From positions 24,126,874 to 24,190,873 of the forward strand of contig OZ005607.1 of NCBI GenBank assembly GCA_963930655.1: a DNA stretch of 64,000 nucleotides, written 5' to 3'. Shown here one piece after another: positions 1 through 11,300 of the stretch. The notes under the pieces were generated by a model. The model was given only the letters and a program-made list of their open reading frames with translations, had not been told where the DNA came from and did no database searches. The DNA is from Myrica gale (Eukaryota; Streptophyta; Magnoliopsida; Fagales; Myricaceae). Position numbers and translations under genes: made by a program. The number at the start of each line of letters is the position of its first letter. The stretch's first letter is position 1.

Positions 1-109
1 ATGAACCTCAACCCACTGAGTTTGGCAGAATTCAGGTTCAACATAGTTGCTCAGATAAGGAGAATCAAAGAAGTTTGACTTGTGTACATCAACAGAGGAA
101 GTTAATTTT

Positions 110-365
110 TCAACTTTTTCCCCTGTTTTGGTACAGCCAAACTTTTAGAAAAAAAACCAACAAGGTATGGGAACCCAAACTTTTACCAAGAATTCCAGTA
201 TCGTACGAGAGTGGCACATCGGTATGTTGAATCTTAAACAGAGAATCAGTTTCAGTTAGTAGACAATAATATTCCCACCTAGTTATTCCCCAAAACAAGT
301 CACCTTCCTTGAAGTTTGGATGCCCAGACTCCAAAACTTCAGCCACTCCGTATACACTAAGGAGC
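110..365 (-). pseudogene. Fragment of NADP-dependent alkenal double-bond reductase
   Basis: Read on the minus strand, this stretch gives YGVAEVLESGHPNFKEGD followed by WGITRWEYY and FKIQHTDVPLSY.TGILG. This matches the second exon of plant 2-alkenal/alkenone reductases (Arabidopsis AER-like, medium-chain dehydrogenase/reductase superfamily), which reduce the double bond of reactive carbonyls in the cytosol. Only about 65 residues of a roughly 345-residue family remain. There is no N-terminal exon and no Rossmann (NADP-binding) part. After TGILG the frame shifts: the other frame carries a poor remnant of the next family segment (GF..LVGFF) and then stops. A Y in the family motif LSYYTG is replaced by D. 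An aquaporin fragment in the same orientation lies about 100 bp upstream on this strand. I read it as a decayed or captured fragment, not a functional gene. Confidence 0.8.
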
Positions 366-469
366 TGCATAGTTTCATAATCAAGGTCAAATTCTTGACA
401 AAAAATTCAATCAGCATAAAAGGAAAAAGAGAAAAGAAAGACATAAGCTATAAGAATTTCGTCATATAA

Positions 470-624
470 TGTCACAAGCAAAGAAAGACAACCCATTCAA
501 TCGCCAGCCCTACAGAAGCCGCATTCCCCATCAGTGTCTCCACTCCATGGTACTTCTGGTTCACAATGGGTGTTGTTGCTGCCAAGAACACCATGATGAA
601 GGTTCCAACGAACTCCGCTCCAAG
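470..624 (-). pseudogene. Fragment of NIP5;1/NIP6;1-type aquaporin
   Basis: The minus strand reads LGAEFVGTFIMVFLAATTPI then VNQKYHGVETLMGNAASVGLA. This is the first transmembrane helix and following loop of NIP subgroup II aquaporins (Arabidopsis NIP5;1 and NIP6;1 have KLGAEFVGTFILIF and VNQKY.G.ETLIGNAA). These plasma-membrane channels carry boric acid. Only about 45 residues of about 300 are present. A TAG stop sits where the family has lysine just before LGAEF, and the match fades after GLA before the first NPA motif. There is no nearby exon for the rest. It is a relic lying in the same orientation as the alkenal-reductase relic next door. Confidence 0.8.
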
Positions 625-2289
625 CTACAGTCATGTGTCCAAGCCCACGGTCAGCATTAGGACAAATTTCCTTTGATACGTAAATTTTAATTGTGGGTTC
701 ACAAAAACATAAAAGAAACAGAAATAAATAAATATATTAAACCAAAAGAAGATCTGAAAGAAACAAATCAAGAGTCTGGAGGGCAGGATATTGCAGAGGA
801 AAAATCCAAATTAGTGGGTTTGATTCACTGATCGAACCGGGTATGTAGGTGCCCAAGTTACTGGCGTTGTTGGACGGCGGCCACATTTGACTATGCACTC
901 CTTGCAATTGGAATCCGACGAGGAGAGGAGGAATTTCGGCGACGTTCAAGCGTGAAGAGGAGCGGCAGAGAGGGTTTCGACGTGGAGAGAAGGAATTTCG
1001 GCGAGGTTCAGGCGCAGAGGAGCAGAGATAGTGAAGGAGAGGGAGAGACTTAGGCGTGGAAAAAGGAGGGGCTCAAGTCTCACTGAAAGCCAGGAGTCGA
1101 AGAGCCAAGTTGAGCCGGAAGCCAAAAAAATTCATTAAATGAGGTGGACTGTTTTACACCATTAGATCTGGAAAATGCAATCACAGCCTTCAATCCGGTA
1201 CCTTTGGAGGAAATTACCTTCGGAGGGAATCCGTTCCCCGGGTTCACTGCCACGAAGGAGTTTTTGAAGTTTCTTGCTCTGGCCCTTGCTTGTATTCTCT
1301 GCAAGTAGTAAGAGAAAGAAAGAGAGGGAGAAGTAGAGATTTCGAAACGCACCGCATTGTAAGTGGAGTTGATGTTCAGTCCAATTGTAAGGGCACGAGA
1401 GGGACAATATGGTCATTTCGAGTGGTCTGGATGTCATATGCCCTACACATGTGATGGAAAACGTGTCATTTAACGTTGAATCGGGGTGCAGGGCCGAAAT
1501 GCAACATGTCACGTAATACATGGGACTGGATTATAACGATTTTTTGTTCAGAGGTATTTGAGATTTACGTACAAGTTCGTGGGAGTTTTTTTGTAATTAA
1601 CCCATAAATAATATATTTGGAATTGGGATTACACATCACACAACTTCTCAAAGGCCTGCTGAACTTGAATTAGTTTTTTTTTTAAAAAAAATACGAGTAA
1701 ATATTTCATTTACTGACCCATTTATTTGTAAATAATTGTAAATATTTCATACAGGATCGTTAGCATAATAGACAATTCATTCAGTACCTTTTTTTTTTGC
1801 TTTGTGCAGACCACTCTTTAAGGCAAAGTACTTTGCTTGATCCAGACATTTCAGGTGACTTCATGTTTTTGTACCGTTCACTGAACCCTTAGCAGCAGGA
1901 ACTTCCATGATTGATTCCGAAGGGTACTGAAATGAGGAAGCTTTCCTCTCTTTTCACTCCACGAGACAGCCCTTTGACTGGGATATGTACTATAGATGTT
2001 ATAGCTTATGACAGGTGGGTATACTTGGATCAGGATCCTCTGCAGCCTTCATATTGCAGAAATCCTCATCCTATTTTTTATTTATTATTATCATTATTTA
2101 TTCCTCATCCGACTTCTTTATATATTACTGTTACCCAGAGGCTTGCAAACCAAAATTTTAATTCGGAATCTTCTAAACTTGAGGTGGATTAGACTTTTGT
2201 TAGATTTGAGATAAAATAGTGAAAAAAAATCTATGGACATGTCACCAGGGTAGTGACACATTAATTCGAAATGCCATAGACTTTTGTTA
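625..2289. other. Intergenic, no gene recognised
   Basis: A GC-richer patch at about 900-1360 contains an imperfect direct repeat of roughly 60 bp (the phrase GAATTTCGGCGA.GTTCA recurs at about 931 and 992). A frame stays open on the plus strand at about 1140-1311, but it has no start codon and no family I recognise. From 1,560 onward the DNA is AT-rich and shows only short chance ORFs. Confidence 0.5.
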
Positions 2290-2694
2290 TAAGAGTAAAA
2301 TATATATTTTCACCCACAAATTACCAGGGTAGTGACACATTGCATCCCAAATTACCATCTTTAAGACATTGCATCCTCAAACTATTAATGTTAGACACTT
2401 TGCATCCTAAACTACCAACTTTAACACATTACACCCTCCAACTACTAATATTAAACACTGTACACCATTCATTTTGACAATAATACACTTGATAAATTAA
2501 TGAATTGACAATAATATCTTTATATATTCAAAATAGGTCAAGGATACTATCGTTATTTTAGTCTAAAAATTTGATAAATGGTGCGAAGTGTCAAAAATTG
2601 GTAGTTAGATGGTGCAATATATCAAAATTGGTAGTTTAGTGTGCAAAGTGCAAAAATTATGGTAGCTTGTGGGCGAAAAATATTTTTTCCCTTA
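2290..2694. repeat. Fold-back (inverted-repeat) element, about 0.4 kb
   Basis: The left end (AAAATATATATTTTCACCCACAAATTACCA, in parts) is the reverse complement of the right end around 2,660-2,694 (TGGTAGCTTGTGGGCG then an A/T run). The arms are built from repeated phrases of the type 'ACATTGCATCC..AACTACCAA' on the left and their complements on the right, so the whole unit can fold into one long imperfect hairpin. I could not see a clean target duplication. Related fold-backs lie near 28.8, 31.6 and 50.3 kb. Confidence 0.7.
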
Positions 2695-2724
2695 ATAGAC
2701 GCACTTATTATCATAGCAAAATGT

Positions 2725-3118
2725 TAGGGTGGGTACCTGGATGGCTAATTCTGATGCTTATAGTTATAAGAATACAATTTTTTCGGATTCCATTTCGGTA
2801 CGAAACCAAAATTTTCGAAACTAGAACCGAAATTTTTGGTTCGGCATGTGAACTTTTTTACATATTTTTTAGGGATCCTAATGCGCCAAAATTTTTTTGG
2901 TCGGATTTTTGGAAGATTTTTCAGATATTCATAATATATGTAAAAATTCATCCAAAATTTAAATTTTAAAATAAATATTCAAGTAAGTTTCATGTTTTAT
3001 ATTTTATTTTAAAACCTATTTTTATCTTATTTTTTTAAAAAATAAGTACCGAAAATTTCGAAACAGAAAATTGGACCGAAAATTTCCATGCTGACTGGAA
3101 AATTTTGCCCACCACTAA
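2725..3118. mobile_element. hAT-type MITE with 8-bp target duplication
   Basis: The 394-bp element runs from TAGGGTGGGTA to TGCCCACCACTAA and is flanked on both sides by the identical octamer CAAAATGT (2717-2724 and 3119-3126). An 8-bp duplication is the signature of the hAT superfamily. The ends are imperfect inverted repeats (GGTGGGTA against GGTGGGCA). The interior is low-complexity, rich in ACCGAAAATTTCG-like words. It has no coding capacity and so is non-autonomous. It sits about 30 bp beyond the neighbouring fold-back repeat. Confidence 0.85.
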
Positions 3119-3126
3119 CAAAATGT

Positions 3127-6100
3127 AGCGCTCTGTGCTACTCTGATGTAGGTGCTATATTTCTCAACCCGTGGGGTGTTATGACCTCTCACGACTAGCC
3201 CATTGACCAAGGGTGAGTCGCGAACTCATACATTCTGAATTCGAATCAGACTCGTCGCTTACACATTTGTTATTCACAGTAATTTTTATTATTTGTTGTT
3301 TGCAATCTTGAGTAGGAAGTGTTTATATTTTTTTGCATTGTTGACCGATATTTGAATATCTTTTCTTTTATTTGGGTGCTCGAGAAGTCCGATGATTAGT
3401 TTAAGTGTTAGCTGTTTATTTGGGTGCCAGCATAGCATAACTACGATGTTAATCATGTGTTTAGTAGTCTTCTTGTTATAATAACAAAATACTAGAGGAT
3501 TTTAAGTGATTGAGCTTAAAAAAATTAATAATCTAACTTCTAAAGGAAAAATGTAAAAAAAAAAAATCAAACTACTAAAATCATCATATTTAATTATAAA
3601 ACTATCAAACGTTATCAACATTCACCCTTGTTATAAGATCTTACTGCTAATATTGTGTCACATAGCTTATTTTCTGCATATTTCATCCGTCAAATCCTAT
3701 GGCAGAACGAATATTGATACATTTTGATAATTTTAAAACTAAATATAATGAATATAGTAGTTTAGACCACTTTTAGATACTTTAATGTAAATTTAGAGGC
3801 TAAAAATAATGTTCCCTTTCACATAATTCGAAACTGAGTTACTGAATTATTGAAAAACAAGATAAATGGTTTCATTTAAACCTAAAGATGGAACAAATCT
3901 AAAAGAGAACATCATACTAACTCAAACTAAATTCTATAGATTAAGATATACCAATGCATTAATGTGGTGATTATATGTACTATAAGATACAAAAACAAAT
4001 TCCACAGCATGCCTAACATTCATGTGAGTTTTCTTCGGCATCTAATGAGATTGTCAACGTTGATACGAGCTTGTAAGCTTGTTCCTATTGTATGGTCTTA
4101 GAAGGCATTCGAGCAACGGCTCTCTGTGCGCGCAGTCGCAAGTTTGCAAACCCATTGCAAAGATTTCAACGCCACAAATGGAAACTATTTTCTTTAAAAA
4201 CTATGCTCGAGAAAGGAGGGAATTAAGCTCCAAAGAAATTATATTTTTTTTCTAAATCGAAACGTGGTCTCTTTATTTGGGTTGACTTAAAAGATTTTCA
4301 AACCAGAAGGATATTTATAAATTGGTTAATTATTAAATAAATTTTTTAAACAAGCTTAGCATTTCCCATAAGAGAAATGTTTTGAATGCAGTAGTGAAAA
4401 GCCCAAAACGGATTAGAATCTAAGTCGGACCATAATTTAATTCTATAAACAAGGCTCGAGATATGTTCAAGTCACTTTGTCCCTAAAAATATAATATAAG
4501 ACAAAAAAATATTTAATGTAATCATTTAATAAGAAATATTTGGTTTTTATTTTGGATGATAAAAAATGATAATTTTTCTTTTTTTTAAGAGCTAAACTAA
4601 GTTTAATATTATTATTTTTTTCAATGATGCTCTTGCATAAGAGGGACCCACTTGCTAATCTTACGAGAAACATGAAGCCGAAAGGATGGCAGCTAAGGAC
4701 TTGTGATATATTAAAAAAGAGTATCTGAAAATAATAAAAAAGATTATGGTGAATTGATTGGGCCATTAGAGTGGGGAAATTATTGGAGGAGGGGTCGAGA
4801 TGGAAAAGATATGGAGGGGCCTACAGAGAGTCGTACGGACTGTTCGAGACAACACGCCACCTCCGTTAATTTAGGTTTCGTTGTCGCTCCATTATTATGG
4901 TTTCTCAGCTCTCCTTGAGCTCCGTGCCTTGTCCGTGCCGTGGTCCTTACTCACTCTCTCTCCCTCTTTTGTTCTCTTCTATATTAGTTTTTCTATACGC
5001 TTTTATTAATTTGTTAATATATATATATTTTTTATTAATTTATTTCGTTTCTGAGTCATCAGAAAGTTCCCGTCTTCTCTCTCTGTTTGTCACGTGCAAA
5101 GGACTTCTTTATATCCTTTTTCCATTAAATTATCCCCGACCAAGGCGATTTTGTCGACATGTCACCTCATTTGAAATCATGCCATTTGCGAATTTATTCA
5201 ACTGCAACTTTATTTTTCATCGGATTTCTTCGTTAAAAATCCTTATCCGATCATTTTTCTTTCTAGAAAAACACCGTATCTTTATCAAATTTTGTATATA
5301 GAAGGTGTACTGGTTAATAAGTACCGAATATCGGTAACATGTATCCAATTTCGCAAATGGCATGATTTTTTTCCCTCCCATGATCGGCCGATCCCTCTCT
5401 CAGGAATTTTCGTTTGTCTTGTATAAATTCTTAGGATACATCTTAATTAGATAATTCTATAACCGAACATATTTTTTTCGTTCTTATTTTTTATCTTTTC
5501 CTTGTACTTGAAGTTTACAAATTACTAACATCACCTTCATTTTCTTGTGACATATATAATCATTAAACACGTTGAATCTGCCATATTAATTGCTGGGTAT
5601 GCTGATTGACCTTAACACTCTCACTGTCTATTTTCACATTCAATTCTTGTTGGGGTGAATTTGAAATTTCATCGAACCCAATCTGAAAACAACAAATTGT
5701 AGATATCTACCCCTCCCCCTTGACGTGAAACGAGAATCTCTGGGCAGTCGTACTCCAACGACAGTATGACTAGACGGTTGACTGAAAAAATGAGAACCAT
5801 GCATTATGAAAACCTTGCGTGAAGGAAGACTGAAGGAGAAGGCAAGATGTACAGTCGAACCAGAATACCACAACCAACCGAAACCGGTCTTCCTCCCACG
5901 GCATCAGCTCCGCAGCCACGACACCGACTACCTGGTGATGTCTTCGCAGCCAGGTTAGTTGTTATCACCTATGGGTGCCTCTCTCTGTCTCGATCTTCTG
6001 TTGTTCTCTGCTCTTTTCACATGTTTGCAAAGCAGAGATGAGAGCTTGACGCATGAAGGAGGGGACCTGTGGTCGGCGACGAGAGATGTGGCAACTGCAG

Positions 6101-6359
6101 GAGTGATGGTCGGCAGGAGAGGGAGGGGAGAGAGAGAGAGAGAGGCACGAGTGGGAACTGGGATGGGCACAGAGGCCAGAGGGCCAGACTCCAGAGGGGG
6201 AAAGGGAGGACGTGAGAGGGGGGAATCGAGATATTTCCCCGGGGGGTGGGGGGAGGGTTCTTCAAACAAATGAGAGAGAGAGGTTTTAAAACAAAACGAT
6301 TCATTTTGTTATTATTAGAAAAAAAAAATCAATACTTGAGATGCTCAATTTGTGTGGTT
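3127..6359. other. Intergenic, no gene recognised
   Basis: Mostly AT-rich DNA. The patch at 4,790-5,110 looks promoter- or leader-like (CT-rich, GC higher than its surroundings) but no credible coding exon follows. The patch at 5,840-6,270 is purine-rich with a (GA)n run near 6,130 and overlapping ORFs on both strands, which look like base-composition effects. One exact 19-bp inverted repeat is listed separately. Confidence 0.5.
5174..5368. repeat. Exact 19-bp inverted repeat with 157-bp loop
   Basis: AAATCATGCCATTTGCGAA at 5174-5192 recurs as its exact reverse complement at 5350-5368. The match stops at once on both sides, so this is not the end of a longer fold-back element. A transcript could form a 19-bp stem closing a 157-nt loop. 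No known plant microRNA sequence was recognised in either arm. Confidence 0.75.
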
Positions 6360-6591
6360 ATAAATAAATATCGACATTTGTATCACAATATTAAATAGAA
6401 AATAACTATTTTTTTCGGAATTATAAATAAACATTAATATGTGTATGACAATAACAAAATAGAAAATAAAAAGGATTTTCGAAATTCTTATAAATACTAT
6501 AAATAAACATCAACATTTGTATGACAATAAAAAATACAAAATAAAAGGGATTTTCGGAATTATAGTAAATATTATATATAAACATTAATAT
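6360..6591. repeat. AT-rich tandem repeat, about 3.3 copies
   Basis: Units of roughly 63-76 bp begin at 6360, 6423, 6499 and 6573. Each starts with ATAAATAAAYATYRAYAT, then TTGTATGACAATA, then AAATAGAAAATAAA, and ends with GGATTTTCGGAATT. The copies differ by small indels and substitutions. Confidence 0.75.
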
Positions 6592-7505
6592 AAATATTAC
6601 TTTATATTTTATCATCTACACACATCTCAATAAAAATAATTTACAAATAACAACCTTAAAAATAATCATTACCTTTTTTCACGCCTATCAACAAATTTTA
6701 CACACGCACCAATAAACTCGACCATCACATGAAAATTCCCAAAACATTAAAAATTCTCAAAATGTCATCTAACAAACCCCTTTTATCTCTCTCACACACA
6801 TATATACCGGTAACCATCTATCAATACGTCTAGACATCAGTTACCGGCCCGAACGGGACCCGTATCGATTTTTGGGACACTGGTGTGGGAGGTGTCGGTG
6901 AAGGTAGAAATAGTAAAGACAAAGTTAGAGGACTGAAATTTTCGATAACCTTTATATTATGGACAAAATTTGGATTGAAATTTAGGAAGAATCGTATTCG
7001 ACTAAAATTTAATTGGAGGGGCTAATTTATACCCGAGAAGTAATACAAATACGTCCTAATTTTCGTAGTTTCTCAAGAACTAAATATGAATAAAAAAGTC
7101 CCTTTTGAATTTTTGGAATAAGTACTTTTTTTTAATAATTTTTTATAAGTATTATTATCAGAGTGGATATATATTATTTCTTTATAGCTTGGGAGACTTG
7201 GGGGTGCCTAGCAGATTGTATCTGCTTGATATACTACTATTTTTATATGCATTTTCTTTGTTTCACAAAAGGATCCCCAAAGAATACTTCGATCCCGAGA
7301 CGATATTAATACTATACCGGCCAATAAATATTGGCCGCATAATTTAGAAGAACCTTTTAGAGAAGCATCTGAAACTAGCAAAGTTGTAGCTTGGAACATG
7401 CATAAGTACTGTTCTCGAAATGAAGAGTCGAAGTTATCGTTGGGGTTAGATATTTGAATTGAGGATTTGGAAGAATCCTACCAACGTGACCTCTTATGGC
7501 TTCGG

Positions 7506-7688
7506 GGTGGGTTTGTGTGGTAAATTTTTTGATATTGGATTTAGTGTTGGTATTGAGTTTAGTGAAAAAATGAAGAGAGGTAATATTTTATAATTTTTAT
7601 AATATTTTATATTTTTTTATGGAAGAAAGAGAGATTATATTAGGAGAGAGATAAAATTTTGAGTAAAATTTGAATGACAAACGCAACC
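7506..7688. repeat. Diverged Tourist-like MITE
   Basis: The ends GGTGGGTTTGTGTG and (reverse complement of the right end) GGTTGCGTTTGTCATT form imperfect terminal inverted repeats. The interior shares the run 'GATATTGGATTTAGTG..GTGAAAAAATGAAGAGAG..TTTTTATAATATTTTAT' with the clearer copies at 8,130 and 51,682. No target duplication remains visible. Confidence 0.55.
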
Positions 7689-8129
7689 TGAGAAGAAACT
7701 AACCAAAAGCAACCTTTGCAAAGGAGACGTATCGTGCTGGATTTGAGCTTGACTAAAGCCTACGGATGCCAGCAACTTTGATCCCATGTGGGGTGGGTGG
7801 GTGGGTTGATTGCTTTCTGCTTCCAATGTTACTTAGCTTTGACTTTTCTTTCAGGTTTGTCGGCCGAACGGTGTTCCTTGAACAAGATTTCTGTAGCTCG
7901 CAGTACATTGACAACGTTTTGGTTTAATTTAGGTGGCTTATATATATGGTTTTCGTTTTTTTTTTCTTTCGGTTTTGTACGTGGTTTTGGGGTTTTTTTG
8001 TGTGTTTATATGTGATTAAATATTAATTCGCATGTATTTGTTGGTTGAGTACTATAACAAGTGAAATTAAAATTCTAAATATTTTAATGGGAAGAATGCA
8101 AAATTAGAATAATAATCTAGCACAGCTAA

Positions 8130-8326
8130 GGTGTTGTTTGAGTGTGAAAATTTTAGGTATTGAGGTTTGTGAAATATGATTGTTTCTAAAAACGTAAATA
8201 TATTTTATGTAAGTTGGTGAAAAAGTGAAGAGATAAGATTTTTAATAAATATTATAATAATAAAAAAATATTTGATAAATTTTTTCATATTAACCCAAAT
8301 CAATTATTTGGGGTTCAAACAAGTCC
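8130..8326. mobile_element. Tourist-type (PIF/Harbinger) MITE, TAA duplication
   Basis: The 197-bp element starts GGTGTTGTTTGA and ends TCAAACAAGTCC, giving inverted ends of the GG..TTGTTTGA kind typical of PIF/Harbinger MITEs. It is flanked by TAA on both sides (8127-8129, 8327-8329), the usual 3-bp target duplication of that superfamily. The interior is AT-rich, with GTTGGTGAAAAAGTGAAGAG and TTTTTAATAAATATTATAA, words shared with the copy at 51,682-51,881. It is non-coding. Confidence 0.85.
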
Positions 8327-11300
8327 TAATAAACCATAAGCAACTAATGAGTGGTATATTTTTTATATAGTTAGTTGCTAATTGAATTCTGATATGATTA
8401 ACTTGGTGTTAAGAGAGGGACAACTCAAGTGCACGATCAAATGTTTTCACGAGAATATAGTTCAAATAATAAAGTCTACTTCTTTCTATCGGTTTAAGTT
8501 TTTGAAATAAATAATATATTAATCTCATACAATCTTGGTATTAAATATTTTTTTAATATATGATATGAAACAAAATATGCCATATATCTTAAAAAAAGTT
8601 AACCGTTCCATAATCTATTAATTTGATCAAACTAAATGGCTCTATCTTTCCAAATTAAAACCCTTTTATATATTTTCCTGTTTGTTATGTGTTGGATAGA
8701 AACATTTGTTGGTCACAAAACTAATTAAAAGGTGAATCATCAGGAAATTTATACAAAATATGAATTTTTCCGATCTAAATAAAAAGGTGAATCTTCGAAA
8801 GTATGAAAGGAAAACTGATATACGAAATTGTGAATCCAAATTGAAAACTTTCTCGTCGATAGTACGATTGAACTTTCTTTTTAAGGAATAGATTCTGGGG
8901 AGATCAGAGTCAACCAATGTTTTTAAGTTTAATTGTTTAAACAAAGGGGTAATGCAATTCAATTAGAAATAATTAATGAGGACAACACAACATTAAAGTA
9001 TATAATTACCGTTGTTTTTAATTAATATCACTCCCAAGTGTAATTAAGAAAGTTACTACTTTCTTAATGACTCTTGGATTGGTGGATCAGATTCTCCCGT
9101 GAGGTTAGACTGCTGTCTTTTGGTTTAGGGCCGAAGTAGAAGAAGAAGAAGGAGAAGGAGAATAATATTACACAAGAAAAAGGTCTATTCCATGTTCCTA
9201 TAAAAAGCTGTGTATTTTATTTGAGTGAGGACTCTTTGGATGTTCATGCTTTTATAACACCAAACCCAAAAATTGTGAGAAAACTTTATTTGCTTCCTGA
9301 GGTGGCTCTTCCTCAACGGGAACCGTTGTTTTTTCCTGTAAGCAACCCAAACCCAAAAATTGTTAATGTTACCGTATCGATACCATAGTTTAGCCCAAGT
9401 AGTGGGTTTTGAGCACGTTATTCCTACAACAATGGCCATCGATATTGGGAGCTAGTGGTCTTGATCACTGGCTACGACTTCACACGATGATCATGGCTTG
9501 TGGATTTTTATGCAATCTCCAATAAAATCTGAAACAATTTATTTCTTTCTTCCCCTTTTTAACTGCAGTAGGGTTCTCCTGTTTATATAATCTGCTTCTC
9601 CTCGGGCAGATAAGAAGAAACCAGAGTTTAAACATGGATGGATGAAGCTTATAATAATATACACACAAAAGGATTAGTTCTGCTACCCGTAGAGATTCAA
9701 TGCTCTGCATTATCTGTATCTTCATTCGCCAAATGTCTGACAAGTATTAAAGTCTTGTGATAACTACAAAAATCTCGTGGCCTCTAGTGTTCGGATACCA
9801 CATTCTGTACGCCAGTATATAGTAGCTGCAGCCTGGAATGCACAGAATCTCTCTTACAACTCAAGCAGAAAACAAGTGTTACTGTCAGTATTGTCTTTGA
9901 CTATGCCATACGTTGGGATATATGATGCAGTTTTATATTGTCTTATTGAAAGGCAAATATCGAGGGAATGCATACAACCACGAAATCTGCTTTCGACGAC
10001 AATTTTTAAGTGTATATATATTTATGTCCAGTGTTGGCTCCACTCAAGTGGGATCTTAAGAAATAAGTTATCAAATTAACACGCATTTGTTTAAATGAGT
10101 TCAGCATTGAATTCAATGAAAGTGGCCGCTAGCTAGTATGGATTTCTATCGATATCCGATATCGAATCATGCTATTTTTTTGTTTGAGTTGTTAAGACCT
10201 TGTATATATGTTTTTTCTTCTGCCCAGTTCAACGTAAGCGTGATTAGAGCGTAACATGAGATAATTATAATTTTCTCACACTGCAGATCTTTATGATTAA
10301 GAACCCATTAAAACTCACGACTTCGGTGCCTTCGATCTGTCGGCACATGGGTGACCTCAAGCAACTTTGACATTTGACGCCAGTCGCCATAACTTTCATT
10401 GAAGATTGAACAAGATTTTCTTTTTTTGGTTTTTCTGCGTAATTAAGATACCATTACTTCTATGTACAATGGTTTACCCAACGGGTTAGCCCAGATACAA
10501 AATGAATATGATCGGGTTTTGGAGCCGATCACACAAGGACCAACATCAACCATAGGAATTTCCCTAGTTACAGACCTATTGTCCCTCTCTACCCTACACG
10601 ATAGAGGCTAGAGACTACAGAGGCAAGTCACGGAGAGAGAGGTGCACATGCAATTGCGTAGCCAGTTTGCTAGTGCAAGCAACTTGTATAGCATTATCGA
10701 GGATAAGTGATGGCTTTACCGAGGCAGAGAGGCAAGAAAACAGTAAAAAAGTAAACGGAGCGAGAAAGTGCAGAGCGTTTTCACAAACTTCAGTACCTCC
10801 AAACCCCAACACAACGCAAAACCTCCCCATTCCTTTACCTCTCATCAGTCATCTCCCACCCTAAACTTTTTTCAAAAAGAAAAGCGGCGCTCTCATGAGC
10901 CCATCGATCCTTACGGGCTTTACCCTCTCTCTCTCTCTACTGCTGGTCTCACCCGCGAGATTTCTGTATTTACATAAACCTCACGGAAGAAGAAAGTGAA
11001 AGTGGAGGAGCGTGTGGATAACACGCGCTATTGCTGAGGATGGGGGTGTTGGAGTCTTATCTCTTTGTCTTTTCTTTTATCCCCGCTACTGTATTACAGC
11101 GCAGATCTAGACATCTAAGTTCTTAGTTCTTACGATCCCTTTCTATCTCTCTTGCTCACGCACATGCCGAGGCCGCCTCGAGCCCTGCAAAGGTGACAAG
11201 CCCCGCTCAATAAAACCCGCGATCTTTCACCACTTACCTTTTTGTAGCTTCCCAGCACACGCACCACCGCGATCCCACGCGGCAATGCACGCGCAAGTCG

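Noticed and set aside
1..87. Open plus-strand frame from base 1 (MNLNPLSLAEFRFN…)
   Set aside because: Could be the end of an exon from outside the window, but it is too short and not recognised.
1140..1311. Open plus-strand frame without ATG (…LDLENAITAFNPVPLEEITF…)
   Set aside because: No start, no splice context and no family that I recognise; the opposite strand is open too.
4897..5301. 134-codon ORF starting MVSQLSLSSVPCPC
   Set aside because: It is composed of CT-rich and AT-rich low-complexity DNA, with no conserved motif and no supporting exon structure.
9777..10079. 100-codon plus-strand ORF
   Set aside because: It begins at GTG, not ATG, and has no recognisable domain or conserved neighbours.
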